From Phaeobacter sp. J2-8 (lineage in GTDB: Bacteria > Pseudomonadota > Alphaproteobacteria > Rhodobacterales > Rhodobacteraceae), in contig NZ_JALIEC010000003.1 in assembly GCF_022867865.1 (NCBI RefSeq), forward strand, positions 496,001 through 560,000: a stretch of DNA of 64,000 bases, given 5' to 3'. Under the pieces are notes generated by a model. It saw nothing but the letters and a program-made list of their open reading frames with translations, ran no database searches and was not told the DNA's origin. Positions 9,634 through 19,238 of the stretch are shown here, one piece after another. A program made the position numbers and the translations under genes. Each line of letters begins with the position of its first letter. Position 1 is the first letter of the stretch.

Positions 9634-9677
9634 GTCAGATCAGGTCGTCAGATCGGGCCGTCAGATCAGGCCGTCAG
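9634..9677. repeat. 13-bp tandem repeat overlapping the folD stop codon
   Basis: Three imperfect 13-bp units (GTCAGATCAGGTC, GTCAGATCGGGCC, GTCAGATCAGGCC) at 9634-9646, 9647-9659 and 9660-9672 are followed by a partial fourth, GTCAG. On the minus strand each unit starts GGCCTGATCTGAC and the third supplies the TGA stop of folD, so unit number can alter only the 3' untranslated side. Confidence 0.85.
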
Positions 9678-10567
9678 GCCGGTCGGTGCCTGAAGCCCAT
9701 TTGCCCGGCTGCACGCGGTTACGGTATTGGCCAGCAGACAGGCGATTGTCATCGGGCCGACACCACCTGGCACCGGGGTGATCGCCCCGGCGACCGCGGC
9801 GCAGCTTTCGAAATCGCAATCGCCAACCAACCGGGTCTTGCCCTCACCCTTTTCCGGCGCGGGAATGCGGTTGATGCCCACATCAATGACCGTCGCGCCG
9901 GGTTTGATCCAATCGCCCGGCACCATTTCGGCAGGCCCACCGCCGCAACAACGATGTCGGCACGACGGACGACATCGGCAATGTCCTTGGTGCGGGAATG
10001 GGCAATGGTGACAGTACAGCTGTCACCTAGCAGCAATTGCGCCATCGGTTTACCGACGATATTGGACCGGCCAATCACCACGGCATTCAGCCCGGACAGC
10101 GATCCATGGTGGTCGCGCAGCATCATCAGACAACCCAGCGGCGTGCAGGGCACCATCGACTTTTGACCCGTGCCCAACAGGCCGACATTGGAAATGTGGA
10201 ACCCATCGACATCCTTGTCGGGGCTGATCGCATTGATCACCAGATCTTCGTCAAGATGATCGGGCAGGGGCAATTGCACCAGAATACCATGTACCAGCGG
10301 ATCATTGTTCAGCTGGTCAATCAGCGCCAGCAGCTTATCCTGGGAAATCGTGGCGTCGCGTTTGAATTCATAGGAATTCATGCCGACCTCAACCGTCTGT
10401 TTGCCCTTGGACCGGACATAGACCTGGCTTGCCGGATCTTCGCCCACCAAAACCACCGCAAGGCCCGGTGTGATGTCATGCTCTTCCTTGAGCCGGGCCA
10501 CGTGGGTCGCCACCTCGGCGCGTACCTTGGCGGCAAAGGCCTTGCCGTCGATGATCTGGGCTGTCAT
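9666..10567 (-). CDS. folD: Bifunctional methylene-THF dehydrogenase/cyclohydrolase FolD, frameshifted
   Basis: About 300 aa after correction. FolD interconverts 5,10-methylene-THF, methenyl-THF and 10-formyl-THF. Motifs are [14 protein letters not shown] (catalytic Lys region), [27 protein letters not shown] (NADP site) and [14 protein letters not shown]. The frame breaks at about 9926-9931: GLP is followed by KWCR in one frame and by [17 protein letters not shown] in the next. The span is 3n+2 bases, fitting one lost G (CCGGAAATG read as CCGAAATG). FolD is normally essential, so a sequence error is much more likely than gene loss. It lies downstream of chorismate mutase and fhs. Confidence 0.95.
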
Positions 10568-10595
10568 GTCTTGTCCCTTTCGTCGGGTGTCGTGG

Positions 10596-10901
10596 TCAGT
10601 CGCGGTCGATATGGCGCGCCTCGCGCGTGATCGACCATTCTATCAATTCGCGCCAAAGCGCCTCGGCCAAATCCGGGTCCAGACCACGCCTGGCCGCGCC
10701 TGCGCGGGTCTTGTTCACCACATCCTCGACGCGGGACGGGATATTGGCCGGCCAGCCCAGCGCGGTTTTCAATTCAACCGCCCGATCGATGTATCCGGCA
10801 CGGGCCGCCAGAAGGTCAATCAGCTTTCCGTCCAACATGTCAATCTGACGGCGCAATTCTGCCATATCCGCACAATTTTCCGGCGGGGTCAGATCGGGCA
10901 T
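10596..10901 (-). CDS. Chorismate mutase (AroQ class)
   Basis: 101 aa monofunctional, all-helical AroQ-type enzyme that converts chorismate to prephenate for Phe/Tyr synthesis. Conserved parts are [24 protein letters not shown], with the catalytic Arg and the DLLAAR signature, an ELK stretch, and a C-terminal WRELIEWSI helix. No signal peptide, so it acts in the cytoplasm. It sits between fhs (55 bases upstream) and folD (28 bases downstream) on the same strand, probably one transcript, although its pathway differs from theirs. Confidence 0.9.
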   Translation of the reverse strand: MPDLTPPENCADMAELRRQIDMLDGKLIDLLAARAGYIDRAVELKTALGWPANIPSRVEDVVNKTRAGAARRGLDPDLAEALWRELIEWSITREARHIDRD

Positions 10902-10956
10902 ATTGTCTCTCCTGCGGGCAAGGGCACTTGTGCCCGCAGAAATCGCAAATTCGTGC

Positions 10957-12633
10957 CTAGAACAACCCTTCTATTTGGCCATCGGCGTTCATTCGGATGT
11001 TTTCCGACGCAGGTTTTGAGGGCAGGCCCGGCATGGTCATGATCTCGCCGCAGATCACCACCACAAATCCGGCCCCCGCCGCCAGTCGCACCTCGCGCAC
11101 TGGCACCGAATGGCCCAATGGTGCGCCGCGCAGATTGGGGTCGGTGGAAAACGAATATTGTGTCTTGGCCATACAGACGGGCAGGTGGCCATATCCTGCC
11201 GCCTCCCATTCGCGCAGCTGGTTGCGGATCTTGCCATCGGCCAGCACCTCATCCGCGCGATAGATCGACTTGGCAATGGTTTCGATTTTCTCAAACAGCG
11301 GCAGGTCATCATCGTAAAGCGGAGCGAATTGCGCCTGTCCGCTGTCGGTAATCGCCGCGACGCGGGTTGCCAGCGCCTCGGTGCCTGCGGAGCCTTTTTC
11401 CCAATGCTGGCACAGGATTGCCTCAGACCCCTGGGTCTCGACATAGGCTTTGACCGCCGCGACCTCGGCATCGGTGTCCGTGACAAAATGGTTGATCGCG
11501 ACCACCACCGGCACGCCAAAGCTTTTGACGTTCTGGATGTGGCGGCCCAGATTGGCACAGCCCTTGTTGATGGCGCCGACGTTTTCCGCACCAAGATCGG
11601 ATTTTGCCACGCCGCCATTCATCTTCATCGCGCGACAGGTGGCCACCAACACCACGCAATCGGGGGCCAGGCCCGCCTTGCGGCACTTGATGTTCATGAA
11701 TTTTTCGGCCCCGAGGTCGGCACCAAAGCCGGCTTCTGTCACCACATAATCCGCCACTTTCAACGCGGTAGAGGTCGCCATGACAGAATTGCACCCATGG
11801 GCGATATTGGCAAAGGGGCCGCCATGCACAAAGGCCGGGTTGTTTTCTAGCGTTTGCACCAGATTGGGCTGCATCGCATCCTTCAACAAAACGGTCATCG
11901 CGCCATCCGCCTGAATGTCGCGGCAGGTGATCGGCCTGCGGTCGCGGGTATAGGCCACGATGATGTCACCCAAACGGCGTTCCAGATCCGCAAGCGAGGT
12001 CGCAAGGCACAGGATCGCCATGACCTCTGATGCGACGGTGATGTCGAACCCGGTCTGGCGGGGAAAGCCATTGGCCACCCCACCAAGCGAGGTCACAACG
12101 TCCCGCAAGGCCCGGTCGTTCATGTCCATCACCCGGCGCCAGACCACGCGGCGCGGATCAATCTCCAGCGTGTTGCCCCAATAGATATGATTGTCGATCA
12201 TCGCCGACAGCAGGTTGTGCGCGGTGGTGATGGCGTGGAAATCGCCGGTGAAGTGGAGGTTCATGTCCTCCATCGGCACCACCTGGGCATAGCCGCCCCC
12301 CGCCGCGCCGCCCTTCATGCCGAAATTCGGCCCGAGGCTGGCCTCGCGGATACAGATCGCAGCCTTCTTGCCGATACGGTTCAACCCGTCGCCAAGGCCC
12401 ACGGTTGTCGTGGTCTTGCCTTCGCCCGCCGGGGTCGGGTTGATCGCGGTGACAAGGATCAGCTTGCCATTTTTGTTGCCCTGGACGCTGTTGATGAAAT
12501 CCTGGCTGACTTTGGCCTTGTCGTGGCCAAAAGGCACCAGATGTTGTGCGCTGATACCCAGCTTGGCGCCGATCTCCTGGATCGGTTTCTTGTCCGCCTC
12601 GCGGGCGATTTCGATGTCGGAAAGATAAGACAT
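10957..12633 (-). CDS. fhs: Formate--tetrahydrofolate ligase
   Basis: 558 aa, the standard length. It makes 10-formyl-THF from formate, THF and ATP; with FolD it forms a complete one-carbon module. The P-loop [16 protein letters not shown] and the N-terminus [18 protein letters not shown] are intact, and the frame is unbroken to EGLF at the end. I chose ATG at 12633 because AGGAGTGGCCCA precedes it. It is probably the first gene of fhs-chorismate mutase-folD. Confidence 0.97.
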   Translation of the reverse strand: MSYLSDIEIAREADKKPIQEIGAKLGISAQHLVPFGHDKAKVSQDFINSVQGNKNGKLILVTAINPTPAGEGKTTTTVGLGDGLNRIGKKAAICIREASLGPNFGMKGGAAGGGYAQVVPMEDMNLHFTGDFHAITTAHNLLSAMIDNHIYWGNTLEIDPRRVVWRRVMDMNDRALRDVVTSLGGVANGFPRQTGFDITVASEVMAILCLATSLADLERRLGDIIVAYTRDRRPITCRDIQADGAMTVLLKDAMQPNLVQTLENNPAFVHGGPFANIAHGCNSVMATSTALKVADYVVTEAGFGADLGAEKFMNIKCRKAGLAPDCVVLVATCRAMKMNGGVAKSDLGAENVGAINKGCANLGRHIQNVKSFGVPVVVAINHFVTDTDAEVAAVKAYVETQGSEAILCQHWEKGSAGTEALATRVAAITDSGQAQFAPLYDDDLPLFEKIETIAKSIYRADEVLADGKIRNQLREWEAAGYGHLPVCMAKTQYSFSTDPNLRGAPLGHSVPVREVRLAAGAGFVVVICGEIMTMPGLPSKPASENIRMNADGQIEGLF

Positions 12634-12783
12634 TGGGCCACTCCTGTCGGGGTTTTCCCAATTGATACCGCGCCAGACAAGCATTGATCACAGCGTTTCC
12701 GACATTTTGTCGAATGTGAGCGGCGGGATGGGCACGGTGTTTCGTCGATCGGAAACCAGAAGCGAGCAAAAGGGCGCTGGATC

Positions 12784-12866
12784 GTCCCGGACCTGCTCCG
12801 GGACCTCCACGGGGATTGGTCGGGCACAGTTGGGGCAGATAAAGAGGCCCCGGATCACGTCCGGGG
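12784..12866. repeat. Pair of REP-like hairpins
   Basis: Hairpin one is GTCCCGGA-CCTGC-TCCGGGAC (12784-12804); hairpin two is CCCCGGA-TCACG-TCCGGGG (12848-12866). Both share a CCGGA/TCCGG core with a five-base loop. Similar GC-rich palindromes are spread through many alphaproteobacterial genomes between genes; here their role is not known. Confidence 0.7.
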
Positions 12867-12883
12867 CGCGATATCGCCCGACG

Positions 12884-12943
12884 GCCAAGCAGCGAACAAC
12901 CAAACACTGAACAGCCAAACACTGAACAGCCAAGCACTGGGCA
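12884..12943. repeat. 15-bp tandem repeat, four units
   Basis: Units are GCCAAGCAGCGAACA, ACCAAACACTGAACA, GCCAAACACTGAACA and GCCAAGCACTGGGCA at 12884, 12899, 12914 and 12929. The central two differ at a single base. The unit length is a multiple of three but no gene covers it. It lies between the REP-like hairpins and the ftsH terminator. Confidence 0.85.
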
Positions 12944-12945
12944 AA

Positions 12946-12976
12946 GAAAAACCCCCGAGGTCCGCGACCTCGGGGG
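12946..12976 (-). terminator. Terminator of ftsH
   Basis: A perfect 11-bp stem CCCCCGAGGTC / GACCTCGGGGG with a CGC loop, followed on the minus strand by TTTTTC. It lies about 30 bases past the ftsH stop codon, so it ends the tol-pal-tilS-ftsH gene run. Confidence 0.93.
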
Positions 12977-13004
12977 CTTAAATCACTTCCGGTTTGTTTT
13001 CAGC

Positions 13005-14919
13005 TTATGCCGAAGGTTCCGGTTCCAAGTCACTCGATGGTTTGTTCTTGGGCTTGGTTTTTGGGATCGCGGTGACCGAAGGTGCATTGCCGGCATCTGG
13101 CGTGTCGTCTTCGTCATCGCCGATTTGCGGCGGATCACCTTTCATCACACGTTTGATTTCTTCGCCGGTCAGGGTCTCATATTCCAGCAATCCCTGTGCC
13201 AGACGTTCCCATTCCTCGTTCTTGTCGGTCAGGATCTGGAACGCACGGTCATAGGCTTCCTGAATGAAGCGTTTGACCTCGGCTTCGATCAATTCCTTGG
13301 TATTGGCCGACACCGAAAGACCCGCAGTCTTGCCGTTATAGCCTTCATGCGCTTCGGAATAGTCGATATTGCCAACCTTGTCCGACATCCCCCAGCGCAG
13401 CACCATCGCACGCGCCAGCGCGCTGGCCTGTTGAATGTCACCAGAGGGGCCGTTGGACACATTGTCAGCGCCGTATTTGATGATCTCGGCCGCTTTGCCC
13501 GCCATGGTCATCGCCAGGTTTTCTTCGCATTCCGACCGATGCCAATTCAGGCGGTCAATCTCTGGCAGCGACACAACCATTCCCAGGGCGCCGCCGCGCG
13601 GAATGATCGTGGCCTTATAGACCGGGTCACATTTCGGCAGGGTCAGCCCAACCACAGCATGGCCAGCTTCGTGATAGGCGGTTTTTTCCTTCTGCTCTTC
13701 GGTCAGCACCATCGAGCGGCGTTCCGCGCCCATCATCACCTTGTCCTTGGCGCTTTCGAAATCCTGCATCGTCACGAATTCGGCGGCCGATACGCGCGGC
13801 GGTCAATGCCGCTTCGTTCACCAGGTTCGCCAGATCAGCGCCGGAAAAGCCCGGTGTCCCCCGCGCGATGATGCGCATGTCGGAATCGGGGCCAAGCGGG
13901 ATCTTGCGTGCATGCACGTTGAGGATCTTTTCGCGGCCCTTGATGTCGGGGTTCATCACGGTGACCTGACGGTCGAACCGACCGGGACGCAGCAACGCGG
14001 GGTCCAGCACATCCTTGCGGTTGGTGGCGGCGATGATGATTACGCCTTCGTTGGCCTCAAAGCCATCCATTTCCACCAACAACTGGTTCAGCGTCTGTTC
14101 GCGTTCGTCATTGCCACCGCCATAACCGGCACCACGGGCGCGGCCCACGGCGTCAATTTCGTCGATGAACACAATGCAAGGCGCGTTTTTCTTGGCCTGT
14201 TCGAACATGTCGCGCACACGCGATGCACCAACACCCACAAACATTTCGACAAAGTCGGAACCCGAGATGGTAAAGAACGGCACGCCGGCCTCGCCTGCAA
14301 TCGCACGCGCCAAAAGCGTCTTACCGGTGCCCGGAGGGCCCACCAGAAGCGCACCTTTGGGGATCTGCCCGCCAAGACGCGAGAATTTTTGCGGGTTGCG
14401 CAGGAATTCAACGATTTCTTCCAGCTCTTCTTTTGCCTCATCAATGCCTGCCACGTCATCAAACGTCACACGGCCCGATTTTTCGGTCAGCATCTTGGCC
14501 TTGGATTTGCCAAAGCCCATGGCGCCGCCTTTGCCGCCACCCTGCATCCGGTTCATGAAATAGATCCAGACACCGATCAGCAGCAAGAATGGCAACAGGC
14601 TGAGGATGAATGACTGAAACCCGGATTGCTCCTGGCTTTCGGCATTCACATTCACATCATTGTCCAGCAAAAGCTGGGTCACTTCGGCATCGTCGGGCTT
14701 CACTGTGACATAGTCGCGGCCATCCTTGCCCTTGAAGCGGATGGTTTCACCGTCAATGGTGACCGTGGCGACCTTGTCCTCTTCGACCAGCTGGACGAAG
14801 TCGGAATAGGGCGTGCCCTGGCTTTGCAGCGTATTGCCGCCGCCCGAAAACAGATTGAAAAGCGTCAGGATCAGTACAAAAAGTACGACCCAAAAGGCGA
14901 TATTACGCAGATTGCCCAA
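13005..14919 (-). CDS. ftsH: ATP-dependent zinc metalloprotease FtsH, frameshifted
   Basis: About 637 aa after correction, the usual length. FtsH is a hexameric inner-membrane AAA protease. Seen in order: two membrane segments (near residues 6-24 and 105-122), Walker A GPPGTGKT, Walker [10 protein letters not shown], the second region of homology ending RPGRFDRQ, and the zinc site HEAGH. The frame breaks at about 13776-13785, between [12 protein letters not shown] and [13 protein letters not shown]; the span is 3n+1 bases, fitting one extra A in GAATTC. The zinc-site domain follows in the new frame. FtsH is essential in most bacteria, so a sequence error is likely. Confidence 0.96.
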
Positions 14920-14998
14920 GTAAATTCTCCCGGAAGTTGGGTTTGGTCCGCTCTATAGCGTGCCCTTGCAGTGAAAAATAGGGGTTTCGCGGGCAAAT

Positions 14999-16303
14999 TC
15001 AATGCATCCGGATGAAGTTGGGAAAACTGCCCTGGCCCGCGAAATAGTCGGTTGTATGGGCCGGACCATATCCCGCCGGGGCAAAGGCATGCAATCGGTC
15101 GCGTTCAAACACCGCCGGCTGGGCGATCAGGCTTTGATAGGGCAGGCCGGCTGGGCGCTGATCAAGCTGCGCGGCCCCCTCGGCCCCAAGCGCCCGCACC
15201 GTCATACCCGTGATCTTTGGCCCTTGGATTCGCACCCTTTGGTCCCAGATGTCGCCGACCTGCGCGGTTGTTGCGGCCACGGCGCGGTATTCACGGCAGA
15301 TCCGAATATCGGTTTTTTCCGCGCGGATCATGCAGCCGTGCAATGTCCCGTGGCCACCAGAGAGCACGCGCTCTGCCGTCGCCTCCAACGCCTGCGCGCG
15401 CGGGCGATAGGGCTGGACCGCCACATATTGCAGCCCGACCGCCAGAAGCCGCAGCCGGGTTTCGGCATCCAGCGCTGCCAAAGCGTCGCGATCAAACAGC
15501 AAATCGCCATATTGGGCCCGCACCAGCTCCGCCGCCGCGTTCTGGGCCCGGCGCTGCAATCCGTCGCGCGCGCGTGCCATGCGCGTGGCGGTCTGCGTCA
15601 GCGTCGGCACGTCCAGCCCAAGCGGTTGCAACAGATCCATTGCCTGGCGCATGCGCACCCGGTCGTATTTCGGATCGTCATTCGACGGATCGTCGACCCA
15701 AGTGCCTTTGAGAACCGTCAAATAATGCCGCAAATCGGCGCGCCGCGCGTTCAAAAGCGGCCGGATCAGCCAAAACCCGCTGTCGGCTGCCTCGCGATCT
15801 GCGGCCTGTGGCCCGGAGGGCACAAACCGTTTTTCTGGAATCGATGCCAAACCGTCAACACCCGACCCCCTCGCCAAGCGCATCAAGAATGTTTCGGCCT
15901 GATCATCTGCCGTATGGGCCATCAACACATGGCGCAGGGACCCGCGCCAATCCTCGATCAGGGACAATCGCGCCGCGCGCGCCGCGTCTTGCAGGTTGCC
16001 GTGACCATCCCAACCCGGCCCTGAAGGGCCTTGCCAGCGCAATGTGCTATGTGAATGTCCCAGCTCAGCGCAGGTGCGGGCGACAAACTCTGCCTCATCG
16101 GCACTTTCCGCCCGCAACCCATGATCCACCGTCACAACCCGCAGGGTGACACCATATTGATGGGTCCAATTATGGGCGAGTGTCAGCATCGCCATGCTGT
16201 CACCACCGCCAGACACGGCCAAACCAATGGTGTCCGGAAAATCCGGGCCCAGAAGCGCGCCCATGGCATCGGCAAAATGGCTCTGCAGACAAAACCCGGT
16301 CAT
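14999..16303 (-). CDS. tilS: tRNA(Ile)-lysidine synthase TilS
   Basis: 434 aa. TilS attaches lysine to C34 of tRNA-Ile(CAU), changing its reading from Met to Ile. The ATP pyrophosphatase P-loop is AVSGGGDSMAM; VTVDHGLR and HTADDQAETFLMRL are further N-domain motifs, and RPLL precedes the C-terminal region. I chose ATG at 16303 (MTGFCLQ); an upstream extension would run through the dispersed repeat and is rejected. It lies between cpoB and ftsH, a linkage common in proteobacteria. Confidence 0.95.
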   Translation of the reverse strand: MTGFCLQSHFADAMGALLGPDFPDTIGLAVSGGGDSMAMLTLAHNWTHQYGVTLRVVTVDHGLRAESADEAEFVARTCAELGHSHSTLRWQGPSGPGWDGHGNLQDAARAARLSLIEDWRGSLRHVLMAHTADDQAETFLMRLARGSGVDGLASIPEKRFVPSGPQAADREAADSGFWLIRPLLNARRADLRHYLTVLKGTWVDDPSNDDPKYDRVRMRQAMDLLQPLGLDVPTLTQTATRMARARDGLQRRAQNAAAELVRAQYGDLLFDRDALAALDAETRLRLLAVGLQYVAVQPYRPRAQALEATAERVLSGGHGTLHGCMIRAEKTDIRICREYRAVAATTAQVGDIWDQRVRIQGPKITGMTVRALGAEGAAQLDQRPAGLPYQSLIAQPAVFERDRLHAFAPAGYGPAHTTDYFAGQGSFPNFIRMH

Positions 16304-16311
16304 GCCCTTGG

Positions 16312-16373
16312 CCTTCTTCTGTTCAAAAATATCCCGGGGGAGGCCGCCTTTGGCGGGCGGGGGCAGCGCCCCC
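16312..16373 (+). repeat. Dispersed AATATCCCGGGGG repeat, copy 2
   Basis: The element starts CTTCTTCTGTTC, continues AAAAATATCCCGGGGG, then has a GCCGCCTTTGGCGG inverted repeat and GGGGGCAGCGCCCCC. It ends 9 bases before the tilS start codon, so it covers the tilS ribosome-binding region and the cpoB-tilS gap. Confidence 0.85.
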
Positions 16374-16420
16374 AACTGTCTGTCACCGCCAGGACGACGA
16401 CCCGATTGACCGAACCGAAA

Positions 16421-17248
16421 TCAGGTGCAATTCAGGTTTTGCATTTCCGCCTGTGCGTCCTGAACCTGCGCAGCGGCGGGGAACCGTGTTTCAATTTCAC
16501 CCAAGGTCTGACAGGCTGCGGCCATCTGCCCCAGCGCGCCAAGCGCACGGCCAAGATGCACCAGCGCGGTCGCGGCATCCGGGCCTTCGGTATCCACCGA
16601 ATAGGCGTTCAGATAGGCCCGGGCCGCTTCGCGCATGTCGCCAAGGCCTTCCAACGCCTGACCCCGCCCCAGGCTGGCCTTGGTGGCTAACGGTCCGCCC
16701 GGATAGGTCTCATTAAAGGTCGCAAAGAGGTCCGCGGCGCTGCGAAAGTCACCTGTGGCGAGCGCCTCCCCGGCTCGCCGAAAGTCTTCTTCTTCGCTCA
16801 GTGCCAGCGCCGGTCCATCACCAGATGCAGGCGGGGCAGGGGCCACCGGAGCGGCAGGCAGTTCCTCGGTCTTGCCGCCACCAAGGGTGGTGGTGTCGCC
16901 CAATTGGCCGACATCGCCGCCTTCGAGTTCGACAAGACGAAATTCCAGATCCCCGATCCGGTTGGTGCCATCGGTGACCACCTGATTGATGCGGAATTCC
17001 AGCTGTTCGGTCTTGCCGGTCAGTCGCGTCAGTTCCGCTTCAATCACCTGAACCCGGTCCAGAAGCGTCCCGCCGCCACCCGCCGCAGTGCTGCCGCCGG
17101 TGGTCGACAGCTCACGTTTCAGGCGCTGCACCTCGACATTCAGCAACGTCAGATCCTGGCGGATGTCCGCCAATGTCTGTTCCCGATCCTGGGCAAGGCT
17201 CGCAATCGGCAGACCCGCAACCAGGCCGAAAATCAACAGAAATCGCAT
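16421..17248 (-). CDS. cpoB: Cell division coordinator CpoB (YbgF)
   Basis: 275 aa periplasmic protein. Residues 1-19 are a signal peptide (MRFLLIFGLVAGLPIASLA). Residues 25-95 form a predicted coiled coil (trimerisation region), then comes a Pro/Ala-rich linker and C-terminal TPR repeats (RAGEALATGDFRSAADLF, RAYLNAYSV). CpoB links Tol-Pal activity to septal peptidoglycan synthesis. It follows pal with 28 bases between, the conserved tol-pal order. Confidence 0.93.
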   Translation of the reverse strand: MRFLLIFGLVAGLPIASLAQDREQTLADIRQDLTLLNVEVQRLKRELSTTGGSTAAGGGGTLLDRVQVIEAELTRLTGKTEQLEFRINQVVTDGTNRIGDLEFRLVELEGGDVGQLGDTTTLGGGKTEELPAAPVAPAPPASGDGPALALSEEEDFRRAGEALATGDFRSAADLFATFNETYPGGPLATKASLGRGQALEGLGDMREAARAYLNAYSVDTEGPDAATALVHLGRALGALGQMAAACQTLGEIETRFPAAAQVQDAQAEMQNLNCT

Positions 17249-17276
17249 ATTTCTACCCCTCCGCAAGGGCGCTGGA

Positions 17277-17801
17277 TCAGCTTGTCAGACCGCCGGCAAT
17301 GACCGTGACCGCGCGGCGGTTCTTGGCGTAACAGGATTCTTCCGAACAGATCTCGATCGGGCGTTCTTTGCCAAAAGTCACGAATTTGAGCCGGGATGCC
17401 GAAACCCCCTGAGAAATCAGGTATTCACGTACCGCATTGGCCCGCCGTCCGCCAAGGGCAAGGTTGTATTCCCGCGTGCCTTGTTCGTCGGCATGACCTT
17501 CGATCACCGCCACATAGTCGGAATTGGTGATCAGCCATTGTGCCTGGGCGTTGAGGATGGATTGCGCTTCGCTGGTCAGCGAAGATTGATCAACCACAAA
17601 CAGCACCCGATCGCCAATCGCCTGTTGGAAATAGGTCGGGCTGGTTGGATCGCCCAGACCGCCACCAGTGCCCGCACCGGCACCTGCATCAAAGTCGCTG
17701 CCACCAACGCCGCTGTCTGCGCTGTCAAACCGGCCCGCACCGGTGCAGGCCGACACGGCCAAAGCGCCCATCAAAAGCACGATCTTGCTCATATGTTTCA
17801 T
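17277..17801 (-). CDS. pal: Peptidoglycan-associated lipoprotein Pal
   Basis: 174 aa. Lipoprotein signal with lipobox AVSAC, a Gly/Asp-rich linker, and a C-terminal OmpA-like peptidoglycan-binding domain (VIEGHADEQGTREYNLALG and RRANAVREYL). Pal anchors the outer membrane to peptidoglycan and binds TolB. I chose ATG at 17801 with AGGA eight bases upstream; ATG at 17792 is an alternative. Part of the tol-pal cluster. Confidence 0.97.
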   Translation of the reverse strand: MKHMSKIVLLMGALAVSACTGAGRFDSADSGVGGSDFDAGAGAGTGGGLGDPTSPTYFQQAIGDRVLFVVDQSSLTSEAQSILNAQAQWLITNSDYVAVIEGHADEQGTREYNLALGGRRANAVREYLISQGVSASRLKFVTFGKERPIEICSEESCYAKNRRAVTVIAGGLTS

Positions 17802-17903
17802 TGTCTTGTCCTGCTCCGCCATCTGGCATTGTGCCATTGTTAAGTCCGAGTCTATCACAGCCCCGCCGCGCAATACATATCTATTGCAAATCCACCACAG
17901 CGC

Positions 17904-19238
17904 CTATTGCAACGGTCCCCAGCTGGGGTCCGACGCCGCACCGGGCGTGCGCACCCGTTTCAGATTTCGGCCCGACACATCCACCGAATACAGGTTGGAT
18001 TGTCCGCTGGCGCCCTGTGTTTCGCGGGTGAACATGATCACCCGGCCATTGGGTGCCCAGGTCGGCCCCTCGTCGAGGAACGATGCGGTCAGCAACCGCT
18101 CTTCGCTGCCATCGGTGCGCATCACGCCGATGTGGAACCGGCCCTTGTGCTGTTTGGTAAAGGCAATCAAATCGCCGCGTGGCGACCAGACCGGCGTGCC
18201 ATAACGCCCCTGACCAAAGGAAATGCGCTGCGCTTCGCCGCCATTTGCCGACATGATATAGAGCTGCTGGCTGCCCGACCGGTCGCTTTCAAACACGATC
18301 CGCCCCCCGTCCGGGCTATAGGACGGCGCGGTTTCGATCGCGGGTGTATTGGTCAACCGGCTGGATTGGCCCGACGCCAGATCCATGGTGAAGATGTCGG
18401 TGTTCGACCCTTCGCTAAGGGAATAAACCGCAGTGACGCCATTGGGGGCAAAGCGCGGCGCAAAGGACATCTTGTCCGATTGGGTTTCCAGAATTCGGCT
18501 GCGGGTGTCCCCCACATCCAGCACGTGAATGCGCGGGAACCCGGTCGCATAAGAAGTATAGAGCACCCGGTCGCCAGTGGGCGAAAACCGCGGCGCCAGC
18601 ACAATCGACGAGCTGTCGGTCAGATACTGCACATTTGCGCCGTCGTAATCCATGATCCCCAGCCGCTTCTTGCGTTCGTTCTTGGGGCCGGTTTCGGACA
18701 CAAACACCACGCGGCTGTCGAAATAGCCGGTTTCGCCCGTGATCCGGCTATAGACCGCATCCGCCACCTTGTGCGCCATGCGCCGCCATCCATCCGTGGT
18801 GCCCTGAAATTGCAATCCACGGCCCAGTTCGCTGTCGGAAAACACGTCATAGACCCGGAATTTGACCGTCAGCTGGCCATCCCCCGACACGGTGACCGCT
18901 CCCATGATCAGCGCCTGGGCATTGATCGCCTTCCAGTCGGCATATTGCACCGGCGTGGCAAAGCTGGTCGGGCGCGAAATAAAGGCCTCTTCGTTGATCT
19001 GGTCAAAAAGCCCGGTGCCGATCAAATCATCGGCCACCACCTGGGCCAGCTTGGCCCCCCATTCCGCCGCGCCGCTGTTTTCAGCGATGAAACCCGGCAC
19101 AGCAAAGGGCAGTGGTTCAACCACGCCTTCGGTGATTTCAATCCGAAGTGGCGCGGCCTGGGCCGTGGCCGTCAATGTCAGGGCCAGAGCGGCCAAAACG
19201 GCACAGAGCATTTCTCGCATTCGATAAAGCATGGTCAT
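17904..19238 (-). CDS. tolB: Tol-Pal system beta-propeller protein TolB
   Basis: 444 aa periplasmic protein: signal peptide ending AQAAP at about residue 29, an N-terminal domain, then a six-bladed propeller with repeated motifs such as [32 protein letters not shown] and [13 protein letters not shown]. It binds Pal and TolA. Its start overlaps the tolA stop by four bases (ATGA), showing translational coupling. Further in-frame ATG codons downstream could be the real start. Confidence 0.97.
   Translation of the reverse strand: MTMLYRMREMLCAVLAALALTLTATAQAAPLRIEITEGVVEPLPFAVPGFIAENSGAAEWGAKLAQVVADDLIGTGLFDQINEEAFISRPTSFATPVQYADWKAINAQALIMGAVTVSGDGQLTVKFRVYDVFSDSELGRGLQFQGTTDGWRRMAHKVADAVYSRITGETGYFDSRVVFVSETGPKNERKKRLGIMDYDGANVQYLTDSSSIVLAPRFSPTGDRVLYTSYATGFPRIHVLDVGDTRSRILETQSDKMSFAPRFAPNGVTAVYSLSEGSNTDIFTMDLASGQSSRLTNTPAIETAPSYSPDGGRIVFESDRSGSQQLYIMSANGGEAQRISFGQGRYGTPVWSPRGDLIAFTKQHKGRFHIGVMRTDGSEERLLTASFLDEGPTWAPNGRVIMFTRETQGASGQSNLYSVDVSGRNLKRVRTPGAASDPSWGPLQ

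Larger units (their letters stand above)
12634..13004. other. fhs/ftsH intergenic region with repeats and a terminator
   Basis: These 371 bases hold, from left to right, the fhs upstream region, two REP-like hairpins, a four-unit 15-bp tandem repeat and the ftsH terminator, each listed separately. No gene is supported here. Confidence 0.7.
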
